A stretch of 38,713 nt of DNA, from positions 1 to 38,713 of the forward strand of contig JBAZTO010000042.1 of assembly GCA_041661865.1 (NCBI GenBank), given 5' to 3'. The position numbers and the translations under genes were made by a program. The notes beneath the pieces were generated by a model, which saw only the letters and a program-made list of their open reading frames with translations, was not told the DNA's origin and made no database searches. Positions 1 through 8,194 of this stretch are shown piece by piece. This DNA is from JBAZTO01 sp041661865 (lineage in GTDB: Bacteria > Planctomycetota > Phycisphaerae > SM23-33). Each line of letters starts with the position of its first letter. Within the stretch, counting starts at the first letter, position 1.

Positions 1-86
1 TCCCATCTCGAACACGGCCGTTAAGCCCCGCGTAGCCAATGGTAGTAGGACGTTAGGTCCCGCGAGAGTAGGTCGTTGCCAGGTTT
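1..86 (+). rRNA. rrf: 5S ribosomal RNA, 3' part
   Basis: The first bases carry the conserved 5S core (cccatctcgaacacgg) and then the closing helix region ending near gttgccaggt. The 5' part lies outside the window. A strong hairpin with a T-run follows directly, so this is the end of an rRNA operon. Short-read assemblies often break at rRNA copies, which probably explains why the window begins here. Confidence 0.9.
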
Positions 87-88
87 AT

Positions 89-126
89 GGCCCGGTTCTT
101 CGAAAGAAGGACCGGGCCTCTTTTTT
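89..126 (+). terminator. Rho-independent terminator of the rRNA operon
   Basis: The arm ggcccggt (89-96) pairs with accgggcc (111-118). The stem continues through ttctt/aagaa (96-100 with 104-108) past a two-base bulge, closing on a small loop. It is followed by tctttttt. It lies between the 5S end and the 3' end of the convergent gudD gene. Confidence 0.88.
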
Positions 127-130
127 CCCC

Positions 131-1477
131 TTAGCGCAGCAGGCAGGGTCGATTGGGGTCGAATTTCCAGCCGGGGATCAGGTATTGCATCGCGATCGCG
201 TCGTCGCGTGCGCCCAAGCCCATCTGACGATAGAGCTCATGGGCCTGTTCCAACCGGGCGAGATCAACCTCTATCCCCAGACCGGCCCGCTGGGGCACGT
301 CCAGCCGCCCTTCCCTGATCGCGAGGGGTTCCTTGGTCAGTTGTTGCCCGTCCTGCCAGATCCAATGCGTATCAATCGCCGTTACCCGGCCCGGCGCAGC
401 CGCTGCGACATGCGTGAACATCGCGAGCGAAATATCGAAATGGTTGTTCGAGTGGGAACCCCAGGTCAGCGCGTGTTTCTGGCAGATCTGCGCGACCTTC
501 ACCGAGCCCTGCATCGTCCAGAAATGGGGGTCGGCGAGCGGAATGTCCACGGCCTGCAACGCCAGCGCATGGCCGAGTTCACGCCAGTCGGTGGCGATCA
601 TGTTTGTGGCCGTCGGCAATCCGGTGGCCCGGCGGAACTCCGCCATGATTTCGCGCCCCGAGAAGCCCTTCTCGGCGCCGCAGGGATCCTCGGCATAGGC
701 GAGCACGCGCTCCTGGCCCTTGCACAGCCGCACCGCTTCCTCGAGGGACCACGCGCCGTTCGGGTCCAGCGTGATGCGCGCCCTCGGGAAACGCGCGGCG
801 AGCGCCGTTACCGCCTCCATCTCCTCGGGGCCGCTTTTCACGCCACCCTTGAGCTTGAAGTCATTGAACCCGTATCGCGCGTGTGCCGCCTCGGCCAGAC
901 TCACGATCTCCTTCGTCGTCAAGGCCTCCTCATGCCGCAGGCGCAGCCAGTCATCCTTGGCGTCAGGTTCGGATCTGTAGGGCAGGTCGGTTTTGCGCCG
1001 GTCCCCGACATAGAAAAGATAGCCCAGCACTTCAACCGAGTCGCGCTGCCGGCCCGTACCCAGCAGGTCGGCCACGGCAACGTCACGATGCTGGCCCAGC
1101 AGGTCGAGCATGGCTGACTCGATCGCGGTCATGGCATGGATGGTCGTGCGCAGGTCGAAGGTCTGGTTGCCGCGCCCGCCCGCGTCGCGGTCACCGAAGC
1201 GCTCCTGCACCTCTTTGAGCACAGCGGCGTAATCTCCCACAGTCCGGCCGACCACGAGAGTCCTCGCGTCCTCCAGTGTCCGTCTGATTTTCTCCCCCCC
1301 GGGCACTTCGCCGGCGCCGGTCCGGCCGGCATTGTCGGTCAGCAGCACGACATTGCGCGTGAAGAAGGGCCCGTGCGCCCCGCTCAGGTTGAGCAGCATG
1401 CCATCATGCCCGGCCACGGGGACCACCCGCATGGACGTGACGAGGGGAGTGTGGGAATCTGTTTTCGTATCCGTCAT
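131..1477 (-). CDS. gudD: D-glucarate dehydratase
   Basis: This 448-residue enolase-superfamily enzyme dehydrates D-glucarate to 5-keto-4-deoxy-D-glucarate in the cytoplasm. The protein is close to E. coli GudD along its whole length, for example VAGHDGMLLNLSGAHGPFFT near residues 21-40 and the ending YLIPGWKFDPNRPC. Visible active-site elements are the KLK pair at 208-210, the DPN metal-ligand motif at 238-240, EDPCG near 263-267, ATNMIATDW near 290-298 and the HSNNH segment at 342-346 with the catalytic His. Length is as expected (E. coli 446). The ATG start fits the family. It is the last gene of a tight minus-strand operon, three bases after the transporter gene, and shares its pathway with kdgD. 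Strong family identity; in this subgroup L-idarate may also be used. Confidence 0.96.
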   Translation of the reverse strand: MTDTKTDSHTPLVTSMRVVPVAGHDGMLLNLSGAHGPFFTRNVVLLTDNAGRTGAGEVPGGEKIRRTLEDARTLVVGRTVGDYAAVLKEVQERFGDRDAGGRGNQTFDLRTTIHAMTAIESAMLDLLGQHRDVAVADLLGTGRQRDSVEVLGYLFYVGDRRKTDLPYRSEPDAKDDWLRLRHEEALTTKEIVSLAEAAHARYGFNDFKLKGGVKSGPEEMEAVTALAARFPRARITLDPNGAWSLEEAVRLCKGQERVLAYAEDPCGAEKGFSGREIMAEFRRATGLPTATNMIATDWRELGHALALQAVDIPLADPHFWTMQGSVKVAQICQKHALTWGSHSNNHFDISLAMFTHVAAAAPGRVTAIDTHWIWQDGQQLTKEPLAIREGRLDVPQRAGLGIEVDLARLEQAHELYRQMGLGARDDAIAMQYLIPGWKFDPNRPCLLR

Positions 1478-1480
1478 GTT

Positions 1481-2812
1481 TCAAGGGGCGTGGAGTTCCA
1501 CGCGTTTGATTTCGCCGACGACCACAAGGTAACTGATGATTGCGAGCACGGCGTGGGCGCTGACATAGACCAGGGCCCAGTTGAACGAGCCGGTGGCCTT
1601 GAGGATATAACCGATGGCGATCGGGGTCGTGATGCCGGCCACGTTGCCGAAGGTATTGAACAAACCGCCGCAAAGCCCCGTGACGGTCTTGGGGGAGGTG
1701 TCCGAGATGACCGCCCAGCCGAGCGCCCCGATCCCCTTGCCGAAAAACGCCAGGCTCATGAAAAGGATGACCGCGGCCTGCGACTGGACGTAATTGCAGG
1801 CCACCATGCTGACCGACAGGAGCAGCCCGATGACGATGGGGGTTTTGCGCGCGATGGTGAGCGATTTGCCCCGGCGCAACAACCAGTCGGAGAACGCCCC
1901 GCCACCGATGCCCCCGATGAAGCCGCACAGCGCCGGCAACGCCGCAACGAAGCCCACCTGCAGAATCGACATGCCCCGCTCCTTCACGAGGTAGATGGGG
2001 AACCACGTCAGAAAAAACCACGTCAGGGTCGTGATGCAGTACTGGCCGAAGTAAACGCCGAGCAACATCCGGTTGCCCAGCAGCTGCGCCAGGACCGGCC
2101 CGCCGGGTCGTTGGGCTTGTCTTGCGCCCGCCTGCTCCATGTCCACCAGCCCGCCGCCCTGCGCGATGTGCGCCACCTCCGCGGCATTGGCCCGGGGATG
2201 CTCCCGCGGGGCGTAAATGAGTTTCGGCCAGACCACCGCAAACAGCAGGCCCAGGCCCCCCATGAACCAGAAGACCGGCGGCCAGCCCAGGGTGTGGGTG
2301 ATCCAGCCCATGATCGGGGCAAAGAGCACCGTCGCGAAATACTGCGCCGAGTTGAAAATCGCGCTCGCCGTGCCGCGCTCCGCGGTGGGAAACCAGGCCG
2401 CCACGATCCTGGCGTTCGCGGGGAACGACGGCGACTCGGCCACCCCGAGCAGGAAACGCAGCACAAAGAGTGTGACCACGGCGGAAGTGGGGCCGAGTGC
2501 CCCCACGAAACCCTGCAGCAGCGTGAACAGCGACCACAGCGCGATGCTCCAGCCATAAATCATCTTTGAGCCGAAACGGTCGAGCAACCAGCCGCCGGGG
2601 ATCTGGCAGATCACATAGGCCCATGAGAAGGCCGAGAACACGTAGCCCATGGCCACGGGATCGAGCCTGAGCTGCCTGGCCAGGTCCGTTCCCACGATGG
2701 AGAGCGTCGCCCGGTCGGCAAAATTGATCGACGTCAGCAGGAAGAGGAACAGCACGATCCAGTAACGGAAACGGGTAGGCTGTTCCGTCCGGGCTGCCAC
2801 TGCGGAATTCAT
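1481..2812 (-). CDS. gudP: MFS glucarate/galactarate transporter
   Basis: This major facilitator of the anion:cation symporter family probably imports D-glucarate and galactarate with protons. The N-terminal stretch TSINFADRATLSIVG and the following FSAFSWAYVICQIPGGWLLD match GudP/ExuT-type carriers, with the loop-2 motif DRFGSK present. About twelve hydrophobic segments are visible over 443 residues. An upstream GTG at 2818 is possible, but the ATG at 2812 (MNSAVAARTEQ) gives the usual N-terminus and sits six bases after the kdgD stop. Its position between kdgD and gudD supports an aldarate substrate. Substrate choice among acid sugars cannot be fixed from sequence alone. Confidence 0.93.
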   Translation of the reverse strand: MNSAVAARTEQPTRFRYWIVLFLFLLTSINFADRATLSIVGTDLARQLRLDPVAMGYVFSAFSWAYVICQIPGGWLLDRFGSKMIYGWSIALWSLFTLLQGFVGALGPTSAVVTLFVLRFLLGVAESPSFPANARIVAAWFPTAERGTASAIFNSAQYFATVLFAPIMGWITHTLGWPPVFWFMGGLGLLFAVVWPKLIYAPREHPRANAAEVAHIAQGGGLVDMEQAGARQAQRPGGPVLAQLLGNRMLLGVYFGQYCITTLTWFFLTWFPIYLVKERGMSILQVGFVAALPALCGFIGGIGGGAFSDWLLRRGKSLTIARKTPIVIGLLLSVSMVACNYVQSQAAVILFMSLAFFGKGIGALGWAVISDTSPKTVTGLCGGLFNTFGNVAGITTPIAIGYILKATGSFNWALVYVSAHAVLAIISYLVVVGEIKRVELHAP

Positions 2813-2818
2813 CAGCAC

Positions 2819-3730
2819 TTACTGCGGGCCCAGCGCCTGGATCAGGTCGGCGAGCTTCGCCGACTCCTCCGCGCCGAGATCCACCAGCGGCGACCGCACC
2901 GGGCCGGCGTCATGGCCCGTGAGCCTGGCCCCGGCTTTGATGATGCTCACCGCGTAACCGGGCTTGCGGTTCCGGATCTCGAGATAGGGGAGGAAAAATG
3001 TATCGAGCAACCGGCCCGTGGTCGCGTGATCATCCGCCGTCACGGCCTGGTAGAATTGCATGGCCGTCTTCGGGATGAAATTGAACACGGCTGAGGAATA
3101 TACCGGCACGCCGAGCGCCTTGTAGGCCGCGGCATAGACTTCCGCCGTGGGCAGACCGCCCAGATAGGCGAATCGATCCCCCAGCTTTCGCCGGATTGTC
3201 ACCATCAGTTCGATCTCGCCGATGCCGTCCTTGAATCCAATCAGATTGGGGCACCGGTCCGCGAGTTTCACCAGCGTATCGGCCTGCAGCCGGCAGGCTC
3301 CGCGGTTGTAGATGATCACGCCGAGTTTCACGGACCGGCACACCGCCTCCACGTGGGCCGCCAGGCCCTCCTGTCCGGCCTCCGTCAGATAATGCGGCAG
3401 CAATAGCACCCCCTGGGCCCCCAGCCGCTCCGCTTCCTGCGCGAATGCCATCGCCTGACGGGTGGGGCCGCCGGCGCCGGCGATGATCGGCACGCCACCC
3501 CGGCAGGTCTTAACCGCCGTGCCAACGACCGCGCTGTAGTCCTGCGCGGTGAGCGAGAAAAATTCACCCGTGCCACCCGCCGCAAACAGCACCGTGGCGC
3601 CGTAGGGCATCAGCCACTCGAGCCGCCGGGCATAGGTGTCGGGGCGGAAATCTCCCGCCGCGTCAAAATCCGTGATGGGAAAAGACAGCAATCCCGCCGA
3701 CATCGTCTTCTTCAGTTCCAGTGGGGTCAT
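2819..3730 (-). CDS. kdgD: 5-dehydro-4-deoxyglucarate dehydratase
   Basis: A member of the dihydrodipicolinate synthase/N-acetylneuraminate lyase family. It dehydrates and decarboxylates 5-keto-4-deoxyglucarate to 2,5-dioxovalerate (2-oxoglutarate semialdehyde). Family marks are MSAGLLSFPITDFD near the start, the AAGGTGEFFSL loop, the tyrosine in VIIYNRG and the Schiff-base lysine in IGFKDGIGE. I start at the ATG at 3730 (MTPLELKK), giving about 303 residues as in known KdgD. A longer reading would need a TTG at 3784 and adds an atypical leader. It is the first gene of the kdgD-gudP-gudD operon. The next enzyme, a semialdehyde dehydrogenase, is not in this window. Confidence 0.94.
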   Translation of the reverse strand: MTPLELKKTMSAGLLSFPITDFDAAGDFRPDTYARRLEWLMPYGATVLFAAGGTGEFFSLTAQDYSAVVGTAVKTCRGGVPIIAGAGGPTRQAMAFAQEAERLGAQGVLLLPHYLTEAGQEGLAAHVEAVCRSVKLGVIIYNRGACRLQADTLVKLADRCPNLIGFKDGIGEIELMVTIRRKLGDRFAYLGGLPTAEVYAAAYKALGVPVYSSAVFNFIPKTAMQFYQAVTADDHATTGRLLDTFFLPYLEIRNRKPGYAVSIIKAGARLTGHDAGPVRSPLVDLGAEESAKLADLIQALGPQ

Positions 3731-3887
3731 GGGGTGGTGAGCGAAGTGCAGCGGATTAATGCCGCCGCCCCATCGCCAAGGCAAGCGCCGGGGCGATTTC
3801 GGGAAAGCTTTTCGGCTTATATCGTTTAGCCAGACACGGGCGGAATTTTATCAATGACTCGGCGGCGCCCATGGCTACCTTGCCCTG
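3731..3887. promoter_or_regulatory. Divergent intergenic region, aldarate cluster
   Basis: The 157 bases between kdgD (minus) and the UxaA-family gene (plus) must hold the promoters for both directions. An AT-richer patch (cttatatcgtttag near 3814-3828, and aattttatcaatgac near 3844-3858) stands out from the GC-rich surroundings and may contain the -10 regions. No regulator gene adjoins, and I see no clear operator palindrome. Confidence 0.4.
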
Positions 3888-6599
3888 ATGCCTCCGCCGC
3901 TTCCGCTTTCCGTCACAGGCCGGCTGCCCGCCCCGGGTGACAATGTGGCGATCGCCATCCGCCAGCTCGAGGCCGGCACGGTCGTTGAGATCGATGGCGT
4001 GTCGCGCCCGCTCGCCCGGACCGTGCTTGAGGGGCACCGTTTCGCCGTGCGGCCGATTGTCCCAGGCGAACCGCTGCTGTCGTGGGGCCTGCCGTTTGGC
4101 CACGCGATCACACCGATTGCGCCGGGCGACTACGTTTGCAACCGGTCGATGCTCGAGGCCCTCGCCGTGCGGCGCCTGCCGTTCCCGCTGCCGGCGGAAC
4201 CCAACTTCGCCGACCACCTGGTGGCGTTTGACTTCAACGAAGCCGCCTTCACCCCGGCTCCGCCCGTTTCGTTGGTGCCGCAGCCGCGGACATTTGACGG
4301 TTACCGGCGTCCGGGCCGGCGCGGCGTCGGCACCCGCAACTACCTCGTCATCCTCGGCACCACCTCGCGCACGGCCAGTTTTGCCCGGCAGCTGGCCGCC
4401 CGGCTCCAGCCGCTGGCGCGGCTGCACCCGGGAATCGACGGGATCGTGGCGGTGGCGCATACGGAAGGAGGCGGACCCGGTGAACCCAACAACGCCGCCG
4501 AGATGCTGCGCGCCCTGGCAGGATTCATGGTGCACCCCAACGTCGGCGCGGTTCTGGCCGTCGACTATGGAGTCGAGCCCATCACGAACACCCGCCTGGC
4601 GGCCTTCATGCGCGAGCGGGATTATCCGCTGGCGGATGTGCCCCACCGGTTTCTCAACATTCGCGCGGGACTGGCTGCCGCGCTGTCCGAAGGGGAGGGG
4701 ATCATCCGGGACTGGCTGCCCCTCGTCGCCGGCCTGCGCCGCACCCCGGAGCCGCTCAGCGGCTTGCGCGTGGCGCTCCAATGCGGCGGTTCCGATGCCT
4801 TTTCCGGCGTCTCGGCCAATCCGCTCGCCGGGGCCATCGTCCACGAGCTTGTGCGCCATGGCGGCATCGGCGTGCTGTGCGAGACCGACGAACTGAGCGG
4901 GGCGGAGTCCTACCTGATGAAGAACCTGCGCGATGCCACGCTCGCCCGCGCCCTGCTCGCCCGGATCGAGCGATTCAAGGCCCGCCTTGGCTGGCATGGC
5001 GTCACCCCCGAGGGCAATCCCTCCGCCGGCAACAAATATCGCGGCCTCTACAACATCACGCTCAAGTCCCTCGGCGCGGTCCACAAGAAGGACCCGCGCA
5101 CGCGCATCGACCACGTCATCGATTACGCGGACCCGCTCGGTGCGCCGGGCTTCTATTTCATGGACAGTCCGGGCAACGACCTGGAGGGCATCGCGGGCCA
5201 GGTCGGCGCCGGCTGCAACCTCTTCCTCTTCGCCACGGGCAACGGGTCGATCACCAACTTCCCCTTCGTCCCCACGCTCAAGCTTACCACCACCACGCGC
5301 CGCCACCAGCTGCTCATCCAGGAGATGGACATCAATGCCGGCCGCTACCTTGACGGGGAACCGATGGACGCGCTCGCGGCGGAGGCATTCGACCTGGTCG
5401 TGGCCACGGCCTCCGGGCGGAAAACCCGCGGCGAACATGCCGGTCATTCCCAGGTCTCGCTCTGGCGCAACTGGCGGCAGTCCGACAGCACGCAGGTCGC
5501 CGAAATCCGCGCCCGATCCGTGCCGGACGGCCGGCCGCACGAGATCGCGTTTGAGCGCCGGACCGGGCGCGAGGAGCCGCCCTCGCTCTCCGCCTACCTC
5601 ATCGGTGAGCGCTTTGCCACCGAGCGCATCGGCCTGGTGCTGCCGACGAGCATGTGCTCCGCGCAGATCGCGCGGCTCGCCGCCGACCGGATGAACTCCC
5701 GGGGCCTGGCCCAATCCCTCGGGCTGAACCGCTTCATCGCCCTGGCGCATAGTGAAGGATGCGGTTTCGGGGGCGAGTCGATGTATCAGCTGCTGCACCG
5801 TACCTATCTCGGTTACGCCACGCATCCGAATGTCGCGGCGGCGCTGCTGCTCGAACACGGCTGCGAGAAGATTCCCAATGACGCCATGCGCCGGCAGTTC
5901 GAGAATGCCGGCCTGCCCCTCGAGCGGTTCGGCTGGTCCAGCGTCCAGCTCGACGGGGGCATCGAGAAATCGCTGGCCAAGGTCGAGGCTTGGTTCGCGC
6001 AGGCCGGCACGGCGCTGCCGGCGGCCAGGCGCCACCCGGTGGGGGTCGGCGCTCTCTCGGTCGGGCTGCTCGGTGCCGCCCCGGTGGGCAAGGCCGGGGC
6101 CACTGCCCTGGCCCGGGTTGCCCGCACCATCCTCGCCGCCGGGGGCTCCGTGCTGCTGTCTGAGGGCGATCCCCTGCTGGCCATGGCGGAATTCCGCCTG
6201 AAACTACTGGGATCGACCCCGCCTCATGCGACGCTGTCCTATGGCCAGGCCTACACCACCCCGGGCTTGCACCTGGTGCGGACCGACTCGGGCCATTGGG
6301 TTGAAAACCTGACCGGGCTCGGTGCGTGTGGAGTGCATCTTTTTCTCGGTCTGGTGAGTGATTCGCCGCAGCAGGGACATCCGATGCTCCCGGTGCTGCA
6401 GGTGGCTGAACGCGCCGTCCTGCCCGCCGCGGCGCGACAGGACGTGGACGTCATGCTTGGCGACGATGCAGTGATCGACGAGTCGGTGCTGCTGCGGTTC
6501 CTTTGCGACACGGCGCAGGGCAATTATACCCCGGTGGCCAGTGCGGGCGGCTTCGTGGACTTTCAGCTCTCGCGTGGATTGCTGGGAGTCTCGACCTGA
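3888..6599 (+). CDS. UxaA/GarD-family sugar-acid dehydratase with tandem-duplicated catalytic domains
   Basis: A probable galactarate (or altronate-type) dehydratase feeding 5-keto-4-deoxyglucarate to KdgD. At 903 residues it is far longer than GarD (about 520). Reading by eye: an SAF-like N-terminal domain (about 12-90); a first D2 domain (about 135-270, beginning GYRRPGRRGVGTRNY); a first C-terminal D3 domain (about 290-530, GGSDAFSGVSANP and MDSPGND); a second D2 domain (about 578-705); and a second D3-like region (about 715-903, GGSVLLSEGDPL and TDSGHWVENLTGLGACG). The first D2 has lost the family cysteines (HTEGGG 191-196, GVEP 228-231). The second keeps them (PTSMC to C590, HSEGCG with C625, HGCEKI with C659). 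The second D3 copy is the diverged one. Divergent from the gud/kdg operon. Exact substrate is inferred from context. Confidence 0.85.
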   Translation: MPPPLPLSVTGRLPAPGDNVAIAIRQLEAGTVVEIDGVSRPLARTVLEGHRFAVRPIVPGEPLLSWGLPFGHAITPIAPGDYVCNRSMLEALAVRRLPFPLPAEPNFADHLVAFDFNEAAFTPAPPVSLVPQPRTFDGYRRPGRRGVGTRNYLVILGTTSRTASFARQLAARLQPLARLHPGIDGIVAVAHTEGGGPGEPNNAAEMLRALAGFMVHPNVGAVLAVDYGVEPITNTRLAAFMRERDYPLADVPHRFLNIRAGLAAALSEGEGIIRDWLPLVAGLRRTPEPLSGLRVALQCGGSDAFSGVSANPLAGAIVHELVRHGGIGVLCETDELSGAESYLMKNLRDATLARALLARIERFKARLGWHGVTPEGNPSAGNKYRGLYNITLKSLGAVHKKDPRTRIDHVIDYADPLGAPGFYFMDSPGNDLEGIAGQVGAGCNLFLFATGNGSITNFPFVPTLKLTTTTRRHQLLIQEMDINAGRYLDGEPMDALAAEAFDLVVATASGRKTRGEHAGHSQVSLWRNWRQSDSTQVAEIRARSVPDGRPHEIAFERRTGREEPPSLSAYLIGERFATERIGLVLPTSMCSAQIARLAADRMNSRGLAQSLGLNRFIALAHSEGCGFGGESMYQLLHRTYLGYATHPNVAAALLLEHGCEKIPNDAMRRQFENAGLPLERFGWSSVQLDGGIEKSLAKVEAWFAQAGTALPAARRHPVGVGALSVGLLGAAPVGKAGATALARVARTILAAGGSVLLSEGDPLLAMAEFRLKLLGSTPPHATLSYGQAYTTPGLHLVRTDSGHWVENLTGLGACGVHLFLGLVSDSPQQGHPMLPVLQVAERAVLPAAARQDVDVMLGDDAVIDESVLLRFLCDTAQGNYTPVASAGGFVDFQLSRGLLGVST

Positions 6600-6639
6600 A
6601 CCTATTCCCCGCGGCCACCCGGGGAGGGGGCCGGACAGT

Positions 6640-7197
6640 TCAATCCCGCGGCGTGAGGCCTTTCTGGTAACGCACCAGATATTGGAGCGCTTGGAAGAGA
6701 TCCATCTGCACCTCTGCGCGCAAAGCAGCATCCCGGCGGGCGTTGGGCACGCCGGCCGTGTCAATCGACCGCTGCATGCGCATGAAATCCGGATGATAGG
6801 AAATCGGGAGACGGTTGACGACGCCCAGATACTTGCTCTTGCCTGCCTGGGTGACATCCGCGCCCACGGCATTTCCATTCCACGTCAGCCTCAGGACCGT
6901 GGCCTCGGCCGGCGGCTTGGCGTTCTCGGCGAGCACGATGACCGTGCCCGCATAACCGGCAAACCGGGCTTGTTCCGTCGCGGAGTCCCTGAGCGTGGCG
7001 AGGATCAGTTCGTCACCCGTCATAAGCCCGTAGCGCATCCGCTCGAACCGGATGGGGTCGAAATACTCGATGGTGACATAGACCGTTACACCCAGGCCGA
7101 CCGGTGGGGCGGGAGTCTCGTCCTTGGCGACAGTGGCAATGGCGGGGAGAAACAAGGCGGCTAAAGCCACGGGCAGGAGCAGGCGTGTGGATTTCAT
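6640..7197 (-). CDS. Secreted protein of unknown function
   Basis: I do not recognise this 185-residue protein. It starts MKSTRLLLPVALAALFLPAIA, a clear Sec signal peptide with probable cleavage after residues 20-24, so the mature part should be periplasmic. The mature part is mixed alpha/beta, with YVTIEYFDPIRFERMRYG and a TVIVLAENAKPPAEATVLRL segment. No lipobox, transmembrane segment or catalytic motif is visible. It lies convergent to the UxaA-family gene, 40 bases away, and is divergent from the lysine-rich protein at 7355. The ATG start is set by the signal peptide. Confidence 0.75.
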   Translation of the reverse strand: MKSTRLLLPVALAALFLPAIATVAKDETPAPPVGLGVTVYVTIEYFDPIRFERMRYGLMTGDELILATLRDSATEQARFAGYAGTVIVLAENAKPPAEATVLRLTWNGNAVGADVTQAGKSKYLGVVNRLPISYHPDFMRMQRSIDTAGVPNARRDAALRAEVQMDLFQALQYLVRYQKGLTPRD

Positions 7198-7354
7198 AGA
7201 CGGGTAGGGGAATCCAATGCAGCCACCTTGTGCAGGAAAGGTCGTGCCGTCAAATCACGCTTGGGCGAGAGATCAGTCTGGTCAAAATGTAACATATGCA
7301 GCGTTGCGGCCGGGCCGGCAGGCGGGTAAGGATAGGGGTAGGCTCTTTCCCGAC

Positions 7355-7735
7355 ATGACCAGCAGGATTACCACCCCCGCCGACCGCTCCGCGGCTAGAA
7401 AGAAGTTAACCGCGGCGATTTCCGCCGCCCAAAAGAAGGCCGATGCGGCCAAGAAGTCGGCCAAGCGGGCCAAGGCCGGGCTCAGGCTCGCGAAACAGAA
7501 ATTCAAGAAGGCCCGCCGGGCCGCGAAGAAATTGCGCAAGGTCGTGAAGTCCCTGAGGAACGAACTCGGGACCCTTGCGGTGAAGCGCATCCCCCGCAAG
7601 GCCGCCGTGAAGAACCCCGTGACCAAGACAGCCGCTCCGACAACCGCTCCGGCGGCCGAGCAGCCCGTGTCGGCCCTTCCCGTCGAGAATACGCCGGCTC
7701 CGGTCAGCCCGCCGTCGGCGGGGCCATTGGCCTGA
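7355..7735 (+). CDS. Small lysine/alanine-rich basic protein
   Basis: A 126-residue protein with a very basic helical N-terminal two thirds (repeated AAKK, KRAK, RRAAKK patterns between residues about 12 and 75) and a Pro/Ala/Thr-rich tail (TAAPTTAPAAEQPVS). This composition resembles histone H1-like or nucleic-acid-binding tails. I infer possible DNA or RNA binding but see no defined domain. I chose the ATG at 7355 because residues upstream in the same frame look non-coding. It could also be a heptad-type coiled coil. Stand-alone gene, ending 75 bases before arsR. Confidence 0.6.
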   Translation: MTSRITTPADRSAARKKLTAAISAAQKKADAAKKSAKRAKAGLRLAKQKFKKARRAAKKLRKVVKSLRNELGTLAVKRIPRKAAVKNPVTKTAAPTTAPAAEQPVSALPVENTPAPVSPPSAGPLA

Positions 7736-7774
7736 ACCACCCGCGAAAGTTGCTTGACGCGATTCGGCCTGTAG

Positions 7775-7790
7775 TTAACCAGAAGGTTAA
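7775..7790. promoter_or_regulatory. Candidate ArsR operator
   Basis: A perfect inverted repeat, ttaacc-agaa-ggttaa, lies 20 bases upstream of the arsR-type start codon. Autoregulating ArsR repressors that sit beside SRPBCC genes often bind TAACC/GGTTA-type palindromes, so this is a likely self-operator. A ttgacg hexamer at 7754-7759 may be the -35 element. Confidence 0.55.
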
Positions 7791-7810
7791 ATAAACTGGC
7801 CCGGCCAATC

Positions 7811-8194
7811 ATGTCTCCCGACCGACTCAACCTCACGTTTGCCGCCCTCGCGGATCCTACCCGTCGCGCCATCCTGGTGCGGCTTGCCCGGGGGGAAGCG
7901 TCCGTCACGGAACTGGCCGACCCGCACGACATGAGCCTGCCCGCGATCTCGAAGCACCTGGGCGTGCTTGAGCGCAGCGGACTGATCGAGCGGGGCCGGG
8001 ATGCCCAGTGGCGTCCCTGCCGGATCAAGGCCGCCCCGCTGAAGGAGGCGGTGGACTGGATTGGGCAATACCGGCGGCACTGGGAAGCGAGCCTGGACCG
8101 CCTCGACGACTATTTGCAGGAACTGCAGCAGACCAAACCCTTCTCAAAAGGAACCACGTATGCCTCCAAGAAAAAGCAACCCGGCCTCCGCTGA
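7811..8194 (+). CDS. ArsR-family winged-helix transcriptional repressor
   Basis: A 127-residue winged-helix regulator. The N-terminus LTFAALADPTRRAILVRLA and the recognition-helix stretch MSLPAISKHLGVLERSGLI are classic for the ArsR/SdpR-like group that regulates AHSA1 (SRPBCC) genes. No cysteine metal-binding motif is seen, so it is unlikely to sense arsenite. It overlaps the following SRPBCC gene by 35 bases, which implies cotranscription and coupled translation. A palindrome just upstream suggests autoregulation. The basic tail after residue 105 is probably unstructured. Confidence 0.92.
   Translation: MSPDRLNLTFAALADPTRRAILVRLARGEASVTELADPHDMSLPAISKHLGVLERSGLIERGRDAQWRPCRIKAAPLKEAVDWIGQYRRHWEASLDRLDDYLQELQQTKPFSKGTTYASKKKQPGLR

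Noticed and set aside
1136..2569. A 477-codon plus-strand frame across gudD and gudP
   Set aside because: Antisense to two genes with clear family matches; it has no domain and is Arg/His/Asp-rich shadow sequence.
3731..3784. Longer kdgD reading with a TTG start at 3784
   Set aside because: The extra residues (MPWRWGGGINPLHF) have no family match, and the ATG at 3730 gives the usual N-terminus.
3756..6035. A long open frame of 759 codons on the minus strand opposite the UxaA-family gene
   Set aside because: It is antisense to a strongly supported gene; its composition (Arg, Gly, Glu, Ala-rich without domains) is the usual shadow in high-GC DNA.
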